Shown here: piece after piece, positions 24,299 through 29,571 of the stretch
Layout of the letters: each line of letters starts with the position of its first letter
Position numbering within the stretch: position 1 is the first letter of the stretch
DNA from: Mnemiopsis leidyi
Taxonomy: Eukaryota > Ctenophora > Tentaculata > Lobata > Bolinopsidae
NCBI GenBank assembly: GCA_000226015.1
Contig: JH153452.1
Coordinates: 42,784-72,354 of the forward strand
Length of the DNA stretch: 29,571 bases
Direction of reading: 5' to 3'
Notes under the pieces: generated by a model
Told to the model about the DNA's origin: nothing
Databases searched by the model: none
The model's input: only the letters and a program-made list of their open reading frames with translations
Position numbers and translations under genes: made by a program

Positions 24299-27200
24299 TT
24301 AGACAAATCTTCCATGGACTATAATAACGATGATAATGATTCAAATACTGGCCCATGCCATAACTTGAATCTCCCGATTAATGCACACAATTATTGCTGA
24401 AACTGTAGTTTGCAAATTAACAGACTTAACTGCTTACTATATTCATCGGTAAATACACTATTATTGTTGACAATTAAATCCAAATTCATCTGCTCTTTCA
24501 GAGTTAAGCTACTTTTGATTTTCAACCTATTAAGCTTTAAAAGCCAAAATTTTGAAATCTATGATATATTTTCACATTCTTTGATTGGCATTTTTAAGAT
24601 ATTTTGACGACAAATATTTTAGACGGACGCCATATATATCAACTTAATCAATTTTGATATGTCGTGGAATTTTGACAAGACTTTGCTATATACTTCAACG
24701 TTTCATATCTCCTGTTTAAATTCATTTATAGTCATTTCACTAAATTTTTGGATAGAACTCGTTGTCAAAGTTGATACGTTCTTAAAAACTACATAATAGT
24801 GGGCCGGTCATGGTTTGAAAGTGTTGTGTTGGGAATACACTGGAAAAATGTTTTGTCTAAATTTGAAATTTGAGCATATTTTGCGCGTCTTTTTGGGCGC
24901 GGCGCGGGTTATTGACATTAAAAGCTGAGTTAATAATGATAATATGGACAGTCATTTTCTATCTATCATTTTCTATCTATCAAGCTATAACCCGTTGCAA
25001 TAACATGACTTATTATGGACGACTATATGTCATGTCACTTTAATCATTTTGACTAAACTATTGTTTATTTCAATCGTTACTAAATTCCTACTTTAGTTTG
25101 TCGCGGTGTCGTGAGAACGTTAGACGGATCACGGATATCATCTCGTCAAACTTTAGTGCACTTTAGTCCGTTGCATGAGCTCGAATATATAGCATACCTG
25201 GGTCGCACACAGGTTCGGTTTCGAACTCAAAGTCCTCAAATATATACGTATTGCAGGTGATCCTATCGCTTCCCTTAAGTTGAAACCCAGCTCTGCAGGT
25301 CACTGAGACTTCTTCTCCGTGCTGTACCGGAATGGCTGGGTCGACTATTACTTCCGACCACGATTCTGGTAGTTTGGTGCATACTGATGGGGTAATTTGG
25401 GTTTTAGTGGTACTCGCTCCTGCTTAGCTCCCATTTGACTGCTTTCGAAGAATTGCTAGGAAATTCGGGATGGTTGTTTTCGATACTGAACAAATGAAAA
25501 TATTCAAACCTTTGGGGTTGTTTCTGAACTGATCAGATTCTGTATCTTGTACCCACTCGTCCTTATAAAACATGATATGGGTCGGCTTCTTCCTCCAGAG
25601 CATACAATTGTTGTCTGCTGAATCCGAAAACTTGTACTCAAAAAAGTTTTTACCGTTGCATATGATGACAAGCTTACGGTCATAGAACTCGATGGTCCAT
25701 ATTCGAATATCTTTGGTTGCTTTTGGAATGTCGATGGCAATCTTCTCCGGCATGCAATTTGAAATTTTGACATAGCCTTTAAAACTGATGCGGATAAATT
25801 GTTTAATATCGCCGTTTATGAATCGCCAGGCGGCGTTAGCATCTTTCCCAATAATCGTGTTCGTTTTAACTTGAAAAGAGTAGTCCATGTTAAAGAGAAT
25901 TTTTCTGTTTCTCTCTCCTCTCTCGGTCCAACCTGCAAAATGAGAATGATTTGTCAAGTCCAATAAATCGAGTTATTGTTTCAAGGCAAACCTTGGCCTA
26001 TAATTGATACACGCGATATTGGAGGGAGAAGTAAATGCTACACTCGCGCAGTGTTTTTTAATACATTTACGTTTCTGTCTTCCCTCTCATATAGGTTTCT
26101 GCTTCTTTCTTTTTTTAAGTCAGTCTATTATCGTGGGGGGGGGGGGGGCTACTCGAAGAAAGTCAAGTATCACGCAATAGAGTTGCCCCCACCCCCTTTC
26201 TTATTCCCTTGTTGGTCTATAATCCAACACTTTCTCCTACACACTCTGAAGTATTCCTAACATTTTCCTAACAATACAGCATGCTCCCAGTATGACGTCA
26301 TCAAGACTAGCCACTCAACAAATACCCGCGACTGTCGGCGGAGTGAGGTTTATATGGCGAGACGAGACTAACACTCTAGAGCAGATTGGGTGAGTTGTTC
26401 TATCGTAGATCAGATGTTGGGACACGCTAGGACACTGGCCATTGACCAAGAAGAAATAAAGAATGTTATTGTTCGTCGTTTTTTAAAAAACAATATACTG
26501 GAGCTTTAACACGAAGTCTATGGGATGTAACGTGAGTTTTACTTCAGAGGTTCTAACGTAACGTTCACCGAGGGAGTAGGTTCACGCCAACAGCGCAGAC
26601 AAAAAGCGTCCGAAAAAAAGAAGGATAGAGAGAGGTTTGCTTTTTTCAGTTTTAGTTTTGCTGCTTGTTACGATAACCGAGTGAGCTTTAAGAAAATAGC
26701 TTCTGGGTAAGCGGAAAACATTTGCGTCTTCACTCTTAATTCTACATGGGTAATTAAAGTGGCCATAAGTTATCCCAAAAATCAGGTGCACGGTACTTGA
26801 TTCATGGTGAAAGTCAATATAAACAATAATATATTATAATCAATATATTATAATCAATTTCCCCTCCTTGATAAAGCCTTGTTGGAATGAGAATTTATTC
26901 AAATTACAGTTAACCAGAGAAAAAAATTCATACATACCAAAAATACAAGCAGATCCATCAGGACTAGGTAATAGACCGTGGCTACAGACATGGCAGTATG
27001 GTTGACCAGTCCTGCTCACTTTACCTTCCGGACATCTAACACAGGAAGCAGAAGACTCTGATTTTATCCATCCTGCTTTGCATAAACCTGAACAAGGATT
27101 TTGTTAATTTGTTATGTAGAAGGACACGTTTTTTAAAAAGTGGTCGTTTTTGTCGATTTTGCCTTTTTTGAAGTCAGGTGCCATTAACAAGGAAAAAGTC

Positions 27201-28521
27201 ATATACACTTTTAAAGTGCTACTACTTAAATACTCTTAGGTTACAGCATGGTTCATGGGTGAGAGGTCCGCGACAGTTGGTTATCCACATACAATATGCT
27301 CAATATATATTTTTCTCTATTAGTTACAAAATCTCGTTTGTGCAGTGAAACCGATCTTATTAGTTGCAAAATCTCGTGTGTGCACTAATACTGATCTTAT
27401 TAGTTACAAAATCTCGTGTGTGCACTAATACTGATATCCATCATAAAAAATAGAAACAAAGCTCGTGTCTGCAACTTACTTCCGAAATTGGTACATCTTC
27501 CAGTGGGACACGCCACATACTGATCACCCTTGCAGCACGTGCTATCCAACTGTATAACACTCCCGTCGCACGTGTGTCCTTACGTGGGGGCGTGTTAAAT
27601 CTTCGTAACATTCAAATGTGTTAAATGTTACCAAATGTTTGGTTATTTTGCATGTTTATGATTTTCAAAACGTATGTTTTATTCCATAGTTTCTCAGCAC
27701 TCAGCTGTGACACAGCGGAAATTTATCTCTTTTTGGCTTTCCATTAAATCAAAGTTTCATTAACTAAATTGTCCGAAAATCTCAGAATAAAGTTTAAACA
27801 ATACCACTCGGCTCGTGGAAGCTCTCCAAGTTAGATTGACAGCAGTAAAGACCCCCGGCGTAAGCATTAGGGTGCGTCCACGGGCAACCCTCTGAAATAT
27901 TTTCCTGGATTAGGTGCACAGTCTTGTGAATGTTTCATACGATTCAACCAAATCTATAAGCTATCTGATTTGTTGCTTCCTGATCTAGGTTGCTAGGTTA
28001 TTTGTCATGAGGCTAAAGGAAGAAAAGATTTTCGTGTTTTCAGAGCAGTAAACCTATTCTAAACTTACCGAGAGAGCTATAGGATACCGTAGCCGTATCC
28101 TCTGTTCCAAACTTCATCCGCACGAAATCGTTGTCACCATACAGAGACTGACATCCCGATGTCTGAGAATCTGCAAATCTGTAGCTGAGGACGAGCTCAT
28201 CATTGCACCACATCTTCAAGACGTCAACCTCCAGCACCACTCTCCAGATCCTGATCGACCCGCTTCCGGCTGGTGCCCGGTCCAAATCCTGGCCTGGTTC
28301 ACCTGCTCCATCTCCTGTGCAGGATTTTATACGGAGCGTTATCCTGTCTCCAAATAGCAACTGAAGCTGGGCTTGGTCCACGTCGTCTCCGTGGGTGAAG
28401 AGGTCGATTATCGTCTTTTTGTTACTCCCAATTGCAGCATCCGTTTTGAAATCTAAAGCTTTATAGACTAAATCTACAGCAATGAATGTATCTCTCGAGA
28501 TGCTCTTTCTTTCTAGTTCAA
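7374..28521 (-). CDS. Mosaic extracellular protein (FA / sushi / GCC2-like / discoidin-like / HPxAY-CC modules), interleaved with CTR9; partial
   Basis: Thirty minus-strand exons from 28521 down to 7374, total about 7.3 kb coding (roughly 2440 codons if all join). Apart from the 5' edge of exon 9 and the last split sushi, each exon is bounded by AG...GT, is a multiple of 3, and is phase 1-1, the typical pattern of shuffled extracellular modules. Six exons lie right of the CTR9 stop (25198-28521) and 24 lie inside CTR9 intron 9 (7374-20277). I infer one gene because domain style and phase match and the rightmost six end in an open donor at 25197. Two separate genes are a real alternative. No signal peptide, membrane segment or stop-bearing last exon was found. 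The function is unknown; such mosaics are usually secreted or cell-surface adhesion or recognition proteins. Confidence 0.75.
7678..7796 (-). CDS. Mosaic gene exon 29: first part of a split sushi module
   Basis: 119 nt, acceptor GTTACAG (phase 1), donor AAG|GTAAAT in phase 0. It encodes [20 protein letters not shown] and then [15 protein letters not shown], the first two sushi cysteines. The next exon starts in phase 0 with the third and fourth. Confidence 0.8.
7803..7887. repeat. About 20-bp minisatellite
   Basis: Four copies of ATTGTGGTATTCGTTAATT with small variations, in the intron between mosaic exons 28 and 29. Confidence 0.85.
8036..8224 (-). CDS. Mosaic gene exon 28: sushi module
   Basis: 189 nt, 63 codons, phase 1-1, acceptor TCTACAG and donor [44 protein letters not shown]. 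The Trp position is Phe. Confidence 0.84.
8414..8599 (-). CDS. Mosaic gene exon 27: sushi module
   Basis: 186 nt, 62 codons, phase 1-1, acceptor CCACCAG and donor [44 protein letters not shown]. The Trp position is Phe. Confidence 0.84.
8666..8742. repeat. TATA/GGCC palindromic repeat cluster
   Basis: Repeated TATACGGCC and TATATGGCC units, several of them self-complementary, in the intron between mosaic exons 26 and 27. Confidence 0.7.
8982..9164 (-). CDS. Mosaic gene exon 26: sushi module
   Basis: 183 nt, 61 codons, phase 1-1, acceptor GCGCCAG and donor [46 protein letters not shown]. The Trp position is Phe. Confidence 0.85.
9178..9392. repeat. Minisatellite of degenerate TCCTACTTGTG units
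   Basis: Many 11-bp-like units, including a 50-bp-scale direct repeat (CTCCTACGTGCATCCTAGTTGTG twice). The plus-strand open frames here are translations of the repeat, not genes. It fills the intron between mosaic exons 25 and 26. Confidence 0.8.
9390..9581 (-). CDS. Mosaic gene exon 25: sushi module
   Basis: 192 nt, 64 codons, phase 1-1, acceptor TTCCAG and donor [39 protein letters not shown]. The Trp position is Tyr. The donor side runs straight into an 11-bp minisatellite. Confidence 0.85.
9793..9939 (-). CDS. Mosaic gene exon 24: GCC2/GCC3-like module
   Basis: 147 nt, 49 codons, phase 1-1, acceptor CTGTCAG and donor [44 protein letters not shown]. Last of the five-module run. Confidence 0.84.
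10144..10287 (-). CDS. Mosaic gene exon 23: GCC2/GCC3-like module
   Basis: 144 nt, 48 codons, phase 1-1, acceptor CATCTAG and donor [43 protein letters not shown]. Confidence 0.84.
10626..10766 (-). CDS. Mosaic gene exon 22: GCC2/GCC3-like module
   Basis: 141 nt, 47 codons, phase 1-1, acceptor CCCACAG and donor [44 protein letters not shown]. Confidence 0.84.
11032..11175 (-). CDS. Mosaic gene exon 21: GCC2/GCC3-like module
   Basis: 144 nt, 48 codons, phase 1-1. [43 protein letters not shown]. Acceptor ATTGCAG, donor G|GTAAAA. Confidence 0.85.
11329..11472 (-). CDS. Mosaic gene exon 20: GCC2/GCC3-like module
   Basis: 144 nt, 48 codons, phase 1-1. Six Cys: [32 protein letters not shown] and HTGC. 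First of a run of five such exons. Confidence 0.85.
11789..12223 (-). CDS. Mosaic gene exon 19: divergent FA module
   Basis: 435 nt, 145 codons, phase 1-1, starting x|GT TGG. It has [47 protein letters not shown] and [11 protein letters not shown]. The CNG Cys is replaced by Trp, and an extra Cys (GSCSYKI is preceded by a normal one) may change pairing. Confidence 0.82.
12502..12930 (-). CDS. Mosaic gene exon 18: FA module lacking the middle cysteine
   Basis: 429 nt, 143 codons, phase 1-1. It has [51 protein letters not shown] and [11 protein letters not shown]. The CNG Cys is replaced by Val, and DTASDFYR is reduced to EAVDFYR. Confidence 0.84.
13342..13491 (-). CDS. Mosaic gene exon 17: GCC2/GCC3-like module
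   Basis: 150 nt, 50 codons, phase 1-1. Six Cys: [44 protein letters not shown]. This is a classic ephrin-receptor-like repeat (C-x-x-C-P-x-N-S-Y-S-x-S-G). Confidence 0.85.
13563..13875. repeat. Degenerate (AACTAAC)n tract
   Basis: About 300 bp of loose AACTAAC/CAACTAACAA units in the intron between mosaic exons 16 and 17. The minus strand is correspondingly rich in GTTAGTT. Confidence 0.8.
13926..14126 (-). CDS. Mosaic gene exon 16: sushi module
   Basis: 201 nt, phase 1-1, acceptor CCCCCAG and donor G|GTCAGT. Four Cys: [29 protein letters not shown] and EEPWC. This copy differs from the other sushi modules: the last loop is one residue longer and has Trp next to the final Cys. Confidence 0.82.
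14337..14756 (-). CDS. Mosaic gene exon 15: FA module
   Basis: 420 nt, phase 1-1. Signatures are [51 protein letters not shown] and [12 protein letters not shown]. The donor G|GTTTTT is weak and may be spliced inefficiently. It stands in tandem with exon 14 at the same length. Confidence 0.85.
15052..15471 (-). CDS. Mosaic gene exon 14: FA module
   Basis: 420 nt, 140 codons, phase 1-1. Signatures are [48 protein letters not shown] and [12 protein letters not shown]. All three FA cysteines are present. Confidence 0.87.
15555..15735. repeat. Cluster of ATGGTCA / TGACCAT motifs
   Basis: About eight occurrences of TGGTC(A) or its complement at irregular spacing in 180 bp, in both orientations, giving several potential hairpins. 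It is followed by a run of about ten C at 15750-15760. Confidence 0.7.
15922..16134 (-). CDS. Mosaic gene exon 13: sushi module with NAGNAG acceptor
   Basis: 213 nt, phase 1-1, donor T|GTAAGT at 15921. The acceptor reads CCAGCAG, so the exon can start at 16134 or 16131, adding or dropping one codon. A perfect TACTAAC branch-point sequence lies just upstream. Four Cys are present: [28 protein letters not shown] and EPEC. Trp is replaced by Phe (C-LNGTK-F). Confidence 0.85.
16712..16900 (-). CDS. Mosaic gene exon 12: sushi module
   Basis: 189 nt, 63 codons, phase 1-1. Four Cys: [29 protein letters not shown], and TPSC. The position of the usual sushi Trp is Phe (C-LHDRE-F). It is highly similar to exon 13 at nucleotide level, so it looks like a recent tandem duplicate. 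Confidence 0.85.
17150..17563 (-). CDS. Mosaic gene exon 11: FA module
   Basis: 414 nt, phase 1-1. It has [45 protein letters not shown] and [13 protein letters not shown], the best-conserved FA-type (Methyltransf_FA-like) copy in the window. It begins x|AT TGG like the other FA exons (Asp/Asn-Trp start). Confidence 0.87.
17776..18000 (-). CDS. Mosaic gene exon 10: PAN/apple-like module
   Basis: 225 nt, 75 codons, phase 1-1, acceptor CTTTCAG and donor G|GTGAGT. Cys pattern: an initial [28 protein letters not shown], then [13 protein letters not shown]. The C-x3-C-x5-C-x-G-V core followed by C-x-x-x and a C-terminal Cys resembles PAN/apple folds. The family call is tentative; the exon itself is well supported. 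Confidence 0.68.
18196..18706 (-). CDS. Mosaic gene exon 9: second discoidin-like module (5' edge uncertain)
   Basis: The donor (CAAG|GTAGCG) at 18195 is clear and phase 1. The open frame contains [54 protein letters not shown] and [13 protein letters not shown], close to fucolectin/F5-8C-like domains. The only nearby acceptor, CGAAAG|TC at 18707, gives phase 0, which does not match the phase 1 donor of exon 8. A small unseen exon, a non-canonical acceptor or an indel may be involved. Confidence 0.7.
18771..19020. repeat. AT-rich ATTAGTAT repeat with a perfect 91-bp direct duplication
   Basis: 18771-18861 and 18930-19020 appear identical by eye over 91 bp. Both consist of degenerate ATTAGTATAGT units, which continue to about 19065. 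Between the copies, 18860-18874 is an inverted copy of the 3' end of mosaic exon 8. Confidence 0.85.
19087..19281 (-). CDS. Mosaic gene exon 8: complete HPxAY-CC eight-cysteine module
   Basis: 195 nt, 65 codons, phase 1-1 with acceptor ACTTCAG and donor G|GTGAGT. It encodes [16 protein letters not shown], a basic linker, [13 protein letters not shown], a seven-residue spacer, CP and a last Cys before FN. I know no named domain for this pattern. Its second copy, in exons 2 and 3, is interrupted by an intron. A dispersed-repeat copy sits only about 30 bp upstream of the acceptor. Confidence 0.75.
19313..19503 (-). repeat. Dispersed repeat copy 2 (SINE-like), upstream of mosaic exon 8
   Basis: Reverse-orientation copy of 4497-4687. 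Just beyond its 5' edge the minus strand reads GTTCAAGTCCC, similar to a tRNA T-arm/pol III B box, which would fit a tRNA-derived SINE. No convincing A box was found. Confidence 0.8.
19803..19833. repeat. (TG)n microsatellite
   Basis: About 14 TG dinucleotides immediately downstream of the donor of mosaic exon 7. Confidence 0.95.
19855..20277 (-). CDS. Mosaic gene exon 7: discoidin-like (F5/8 type C / fucolectin-like) module
   Basis: 423 nt, acceptor TTTCCTCAG|GT at 20278-20280, donor G|GTAGGA at 19854, phase 1-1. It contains [42 protein letters not shown] and [11 protein letters not shown], the pattern of galactose-binding-like jelly-roll domains (W-I-K-Y-x-L strand, C-G-x-V, a terminal EIRIYG strand). 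The frame stays open to an ATG at 20405, which could be an alternative first exon, but the upstream residues are low-complexity repeat translation and make a poor signal peptide. Confidence 0.78.
20278..20643. other. End of CTR9 intron 9; no exon recognised beyond the low-complexity repeat
   Basis: Contains the GTCGTTTT repeat and an AT-rich stretch ending in the CTR9 exon 10 acceptor (CTTTTTCAG at 20643). Confidence 0.6.
20298..20370. repeat. GTCGTTTTGCC-type low-complexity repeat
   Basis: Tandem TTGTCGT/TTTTGCCGT/TTTTGTTGT units upstream of mosaic exon 7. They give the artificial [12 protein letters not shown] reading on the minus strand. Confidence 0.8.
20644..21875 (+). CDS. CTR9: CTR9 exons 10-13 (residues about 702-901, last TPRs and start of coiled coil)
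   Basis: Exons 20644-20784, 20956-21098, 21241-21375 and 21694-21875. Exon 10 resumes exactly where exon 9 stops, 14.2 kb away: residues SAIQ of exon 9 are followed by [10 protein letters not shown], as in animal CTR9. Exon 11 covers the helix containing [13 protein letters not shown] and exon 12 contains [19 protein letters not shown]. Exon 13 begins the long Glu/Lys-rich helix and ends shortly after the KAKNILIF block. Junction phases after exons 10 to 13 are 0, 2, 2 and 1. Confidence 0.94.
22140..24298 (+). CDS. CTR9: CTR9 exons 14-19 (charged C-terminal tail)
   Basis: Exons 22140-22208, 22414-22532, 22746-22942, 23094-23272, 23424-23489 and 23700-24298 encode a low-complexity Lys/Arg/Glu/Ser/Asp tail, as in other CTR9 proteins, with repeated SDSDSD-type acidic clusters (candidate CK2 sites) between KKKK/KKKR stretches. 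The final exon is 599 nt and ends at TAA 24296-24298. Conservation is too low for exact alignment, so boundaries rest on GT-AG sites and phase continuity (1, 1, 0, 2, 1, 1). An ATTAAA near 24473 is a possible but weak polyadenylation signal. Confidence 0.88.
24299..25197. other. CTR9 3' flank; no minus-strand exon seen
   Basis: AT-rich 3'UTR and flank. It has a small direct duplication (TCATTTTCTATCTA, about 24952-24980). I searched the minus strand for module signatures after the exon 6 donor and saw none, which is why exon 6 is proposed to splice across CTR9. Confidence 0.5.
25198..25419 (-). CDS. Mosaic gene exon 6: sushi (CCP) module; last exon right of CTR9
   Basis: 222 nt, phase 1-1. 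Four Cys in sushi arrangement: C-TKLPE..., [17 protein letters not shown]..., PVCDP. It has a Thr-rich lead-in. The donor G|GTATGC at 25191-25197 is intact, yet no further minus-strand exon is visible between 24299 and 25190. The next compatible acceptor is at 20278, across CTR9 exons 10-19. Confidence 0.8.
25510..25932 (-). CDS. Mosaic gene exon 5: FA module
   Basis: 423 nt, 141 codons, phase 1-1. It starts [20 protein letters not shown], contains [31 protein letters not shown] and NNC, and ends [13 protein letters not shown]. The three FA cysteines are present. The terminal [12 protein letters not shown] motif is changed to DTESDQFR. Confidence 0.8.
25933..26937. other. Mosaic gene intron 4; no exon recognised
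   Basis: Holds the poly-G run and a short TATTATAATCAATA tandem near 26830-26858. The open frames here are unsupported. Confidence 0.5.
26134..26149. repeat. Poly-G run
   Basis: About 14 consecutive G in the intron between mosaic exons 4 and 5. It could be length-variable or error-prone. Confidence 0.9.
26938..27087 (-). CDS. Mosaic gene exon 4: GCC2/GCC3 (ephrin-receptor-like) cysteine module
   Basis: 150 nt, 50 codons, phase 1-1, acceptor TTCAG|GT and donor G|GTATGT. It encodes a six-Cys module beginning LCKAGW and containing [14 protein letters not shown] and YCHVCSHG. It resembles the six-Cys GCC2/GCC3-type repeats of exons 17 and 20-24 but has lost the usual Y-S-x-G-G motif. Confidence 0.72.
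27318..27437. repeat. 40-bp minisatellite, three copies
   Basis: Three head-to-tail copies of TATTAGTTACAAAATCTCGT followed by GTGTGCACTAATACTGATCT, just downstream of mosaic exon 3 on the minus strand. The last two are almost identical. Confidence 0.88.
27480..27578 (-). CDS. Mosaic gene exon 3: second half of HPxAY-CC module
   Basis: 99 nt, donor A|GTAAGT at 27479. The acceptor is GTAAG|GA at 27579-27581, with a C-rich tract upstream, and is less certain. It encodes [13 protein letters not shown], then a seven-residue spacer, CP and a final Cys. The spacing matches exon 8 exactly through the CC-x7-CP block. Confidence 0.7.
27805..27891 (-). CDS. Mosaic gene exon 2: first half of HPxAY-CC module
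   Basis: 87 nt, phase 1-1, acceptor ATTTCAG before 27891 and donor G|GTATTG. It encodes [17 protein letters not shown] followed by a short polar stretch. With the next exon it forms the same eight-Cys module that exon 8 (19087-19281) encodes without an intron. Confidence 0.72.
28069..28521 (-). CDS. Mosaic gene exon 1: FA (farnesoic acid O-methyltransferase-like) module
   Basis: 453 nt, acceptor TTTCAG|TT at 28522-28524, donor G|GTAAGT at 28068, phase 1-1. It contains the FA-like signatures [21 protein letters not shown] and [12 protein letters not shown], with three Cys at the usual FA positions. It is more divergent than the other FA modules and has a Gly/Ala/Asp-rich insertion in the middle ([20 protein letters not shown]). 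It is the first exon visible on the 5' side; upstream sequence is occupied by repeats and a retroelement. Confidence 0.75.
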
Positions 28522-28622
28522 CTGAAATGTGGTGAATTTATCTCACCTACAACAAGAACGGGGAAGACGGTTTAAGATTTACAGGATAGTCTTTTCATGT
28601 CTGATAATTTGATTATGCATAG

Positions 28623-28729
28623 ATTTATGCAAGGCCTAACTATAATTTATGCAAGACCTAACTATAATTTATGCAAGACCTTACTATAATTTATGCAAGA
28701 CCTAACTATGATTTATGCAAGACCTAAAT
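28623..28729. repeat. 22-bp minisatellite, five copies
   Basis: Five copies of ATTTATGCAAGACCTAACTATA with single-base changes, about 100 bp upstream of the Penelope-like fragment. Confidence 0.9.
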
Positions 28730-28774
28730 ATTAACTAATTTGATGCAAAGTTGTGCCCAACGAAATCAATCCAC

Positions 28775-28822
28775 TTATATCATATATGTATATATCGTAT
28801 ATGTATATGTATATGTATATAT
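28775..28822. repeat. (ATATGT)n / AT-rich microsatellite
   Basis: TATATGTATA units abut the 5' end of the Penelope-like sequence. Confidence 0.85.
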
Positions 28823-29571
28823 CATTGGACCACAACCAGAAGAGGAAACTCCGACCGTTCACATTCGACTACAAGGCTTTATATGACTCGTTATCACCAG
28901 AGCTTGTTATTGAAGCCTTACAAATAGCTATGGATGAGCAAAGAGACCAATGGAGCCAAGATAAGAAGAACTGGAATCTGGATCCTCTCACTGGTAAAAC
29001 TCAGCCTCAATTCTGCTATCGGCCAGTTTGGTGACTCATTTTATAGGCAGAAACGAGGTGTACCAACTGGAGGTTCACTTTGTGTACAACTAGCAAATAT
29101 CGCTGTTTATTATGTCATGAGAAAGTTTGTATACAGTGATGAACGACTCATGGACAAGGTTCCTTGCCTCAAACGATACATAGATGATGGCGCTGGATTT
29201 TATTCAGGTACCAAACGCCAGTTCAGCGAATTCATTAACACAGTCAACTCCCGAATTGGTACCTTGGGTCTCAATATAGACGAGCACAATATAGTTGACC
29301 CTGGGGAATATGTGGCCTTTTTAGATATCCAGTTTACGTTTGACCTAGAAGGAACCTTGCAAACGGATCTCTATGTAAAACCTACTGATTCCAGATCCTA
29401 CCTCCAATTTGGAAGCACTCATCCCAACCATGTGTTTAGTGCTATAGTCTATTCACAATGTGTTCGCCTAAGAAGGATCATTAATGACATTGACAGGCTC
29501 TCAAGACGACTTGCAGAACTTGAAGTTGCCTTTCTCAACTCTAACTACCCTAGCCGTATGGCCAACACATC
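28822..29571 (+). mobile_element. Penelope-like element, reverse transcriptase fragment, 5'-truncated, continues past window
   Basis: Begins abruptly after an ATATGT-type microsatellite. Frame 1 from about 28822 reads KLRPFTFDYKALYDSLSPEL, a typical early RT segment, then stops at 29034. Frame 2 from about 28985 carries YRQKRGVPTGGSLCVQLANI, the catalytic RYIDD box near 29179, FLDIQF, and the Penelope-like block KPTDSRSYLQFGSTHPNH followed by RLRRI, and is open to the window end. A GIY-YIG endonuclease would be expected beyond 29571. The PLE assignment is by RT motifs only. Confidence 0.8.
28840..29571 (+). pseudogene. Reverse transcriptase of the Penelope-like element, frameshifted
   Basis: The conserved RT sequence moves from frame 1 to frame 2 somewhere between about 28965 and 29010, implying a small indel. 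The finger/palm segment containing the conserved Asp of FDYKALYD is in frame 1, while the YIDD motif and thumb-like region are in frame 2. The N terminus is missing. It is therefore probably an inactive copy, unless the shift is an assembly error. Confidence 0.7.

Noticed and set aside
25504..25773. Second minus-strand frame inside mosaic exon 5
   Set aside because: Out-of-frame shadow of the FA module.
1..29571. tRNA, rRNA, CRISPR array or bacterial operon
   Set aside because: No cloverleaf, rRNA core or spacer-repeat array was seen. The tandem arrays lack unique spacers and the coding content is eukaryotic.

Overview
This is eukaryotic, almost certainly animal, nuclear DNA. It is AT-rich, has spliced genes with GT-AG introns, is full of short tandem repeats and transposable-element remnants, and contains no prokaryotic operon structure. 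The species cannot be fixed from the sequence. The content (a typical metazoan CTR9, a long mosaic extracellular protein with farnesoic-acid-O-methyltransferase-like, sushi, GCC2/GCC3-like and discoidin-like modules, and a Penelope-like reverse transcriptase) suggests a marine invertebrate, perhaps a non-bilaterian such as a ctenophore or cnidarian. That placement is an inference only.

Gene 1 (+ strand, 2582-24298) is a complete CTR9, the TPR scaffold of the Paf1 transcription-elongation complex. I could place 19 coding exons that join in frame to about 1310 codons. Seventeen of its 18 introns are 133-436 bp. Intron 9 (6460-20643) is about 14.2 kb.

Gene 2 (- strand) is a mosaic extracellular protein. 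At least 24 of its exons (20277 down to 7374) lie inside CTR9 intron 9. Six more exons of the same style (28521 down to 25198) lie beyond the CTR9 stop codon. Nearly every exon encodes one whole module and is symmetric phase 1-1, so all could splice together. If they form one gene, CTR9 exons 10-19 lie inside an intron of gene 2 while most of gene 2 lies inside an intron of CTR9. That would be two mutually interleaved antisense genes. If not, there are two related genes, one nested and one downstream. Module order from the 5' side is: FA; HPxAY-CC; GCC2-like; FA; sushi // discoidin-like; HPxAY-CC; discoidin-like; PAN-like; FA; sushi; sushi; FA; FA; sushi; GCC2-like; FA; FA; five GCC2-like; five sushi. 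Neither the start codon/signal peptide nor the terminal exon could be found.

Flanks: 1-2560 has no supported gene but carries a MITE-like foldback element (about 1433-1787) and a splice-acceptor-like site just before the CTR9 ATG. The right end (about 28822-29571) is a 5'-truncated, frameshifted Penelope-like reverse transcriptase on the + strand that runs off the window. A roughly 190-bp dispersed repeat occurs twice in opposite orientation (4497-4687 and 19313-19503). Many introns of gene 2 hold minisatellites.

The most unusual items are the interleaved gene architecture, an eight-cysteine HPxAY-CC module that I cannot assign to a named family, and sushi domains that lack the usual tryptophan.
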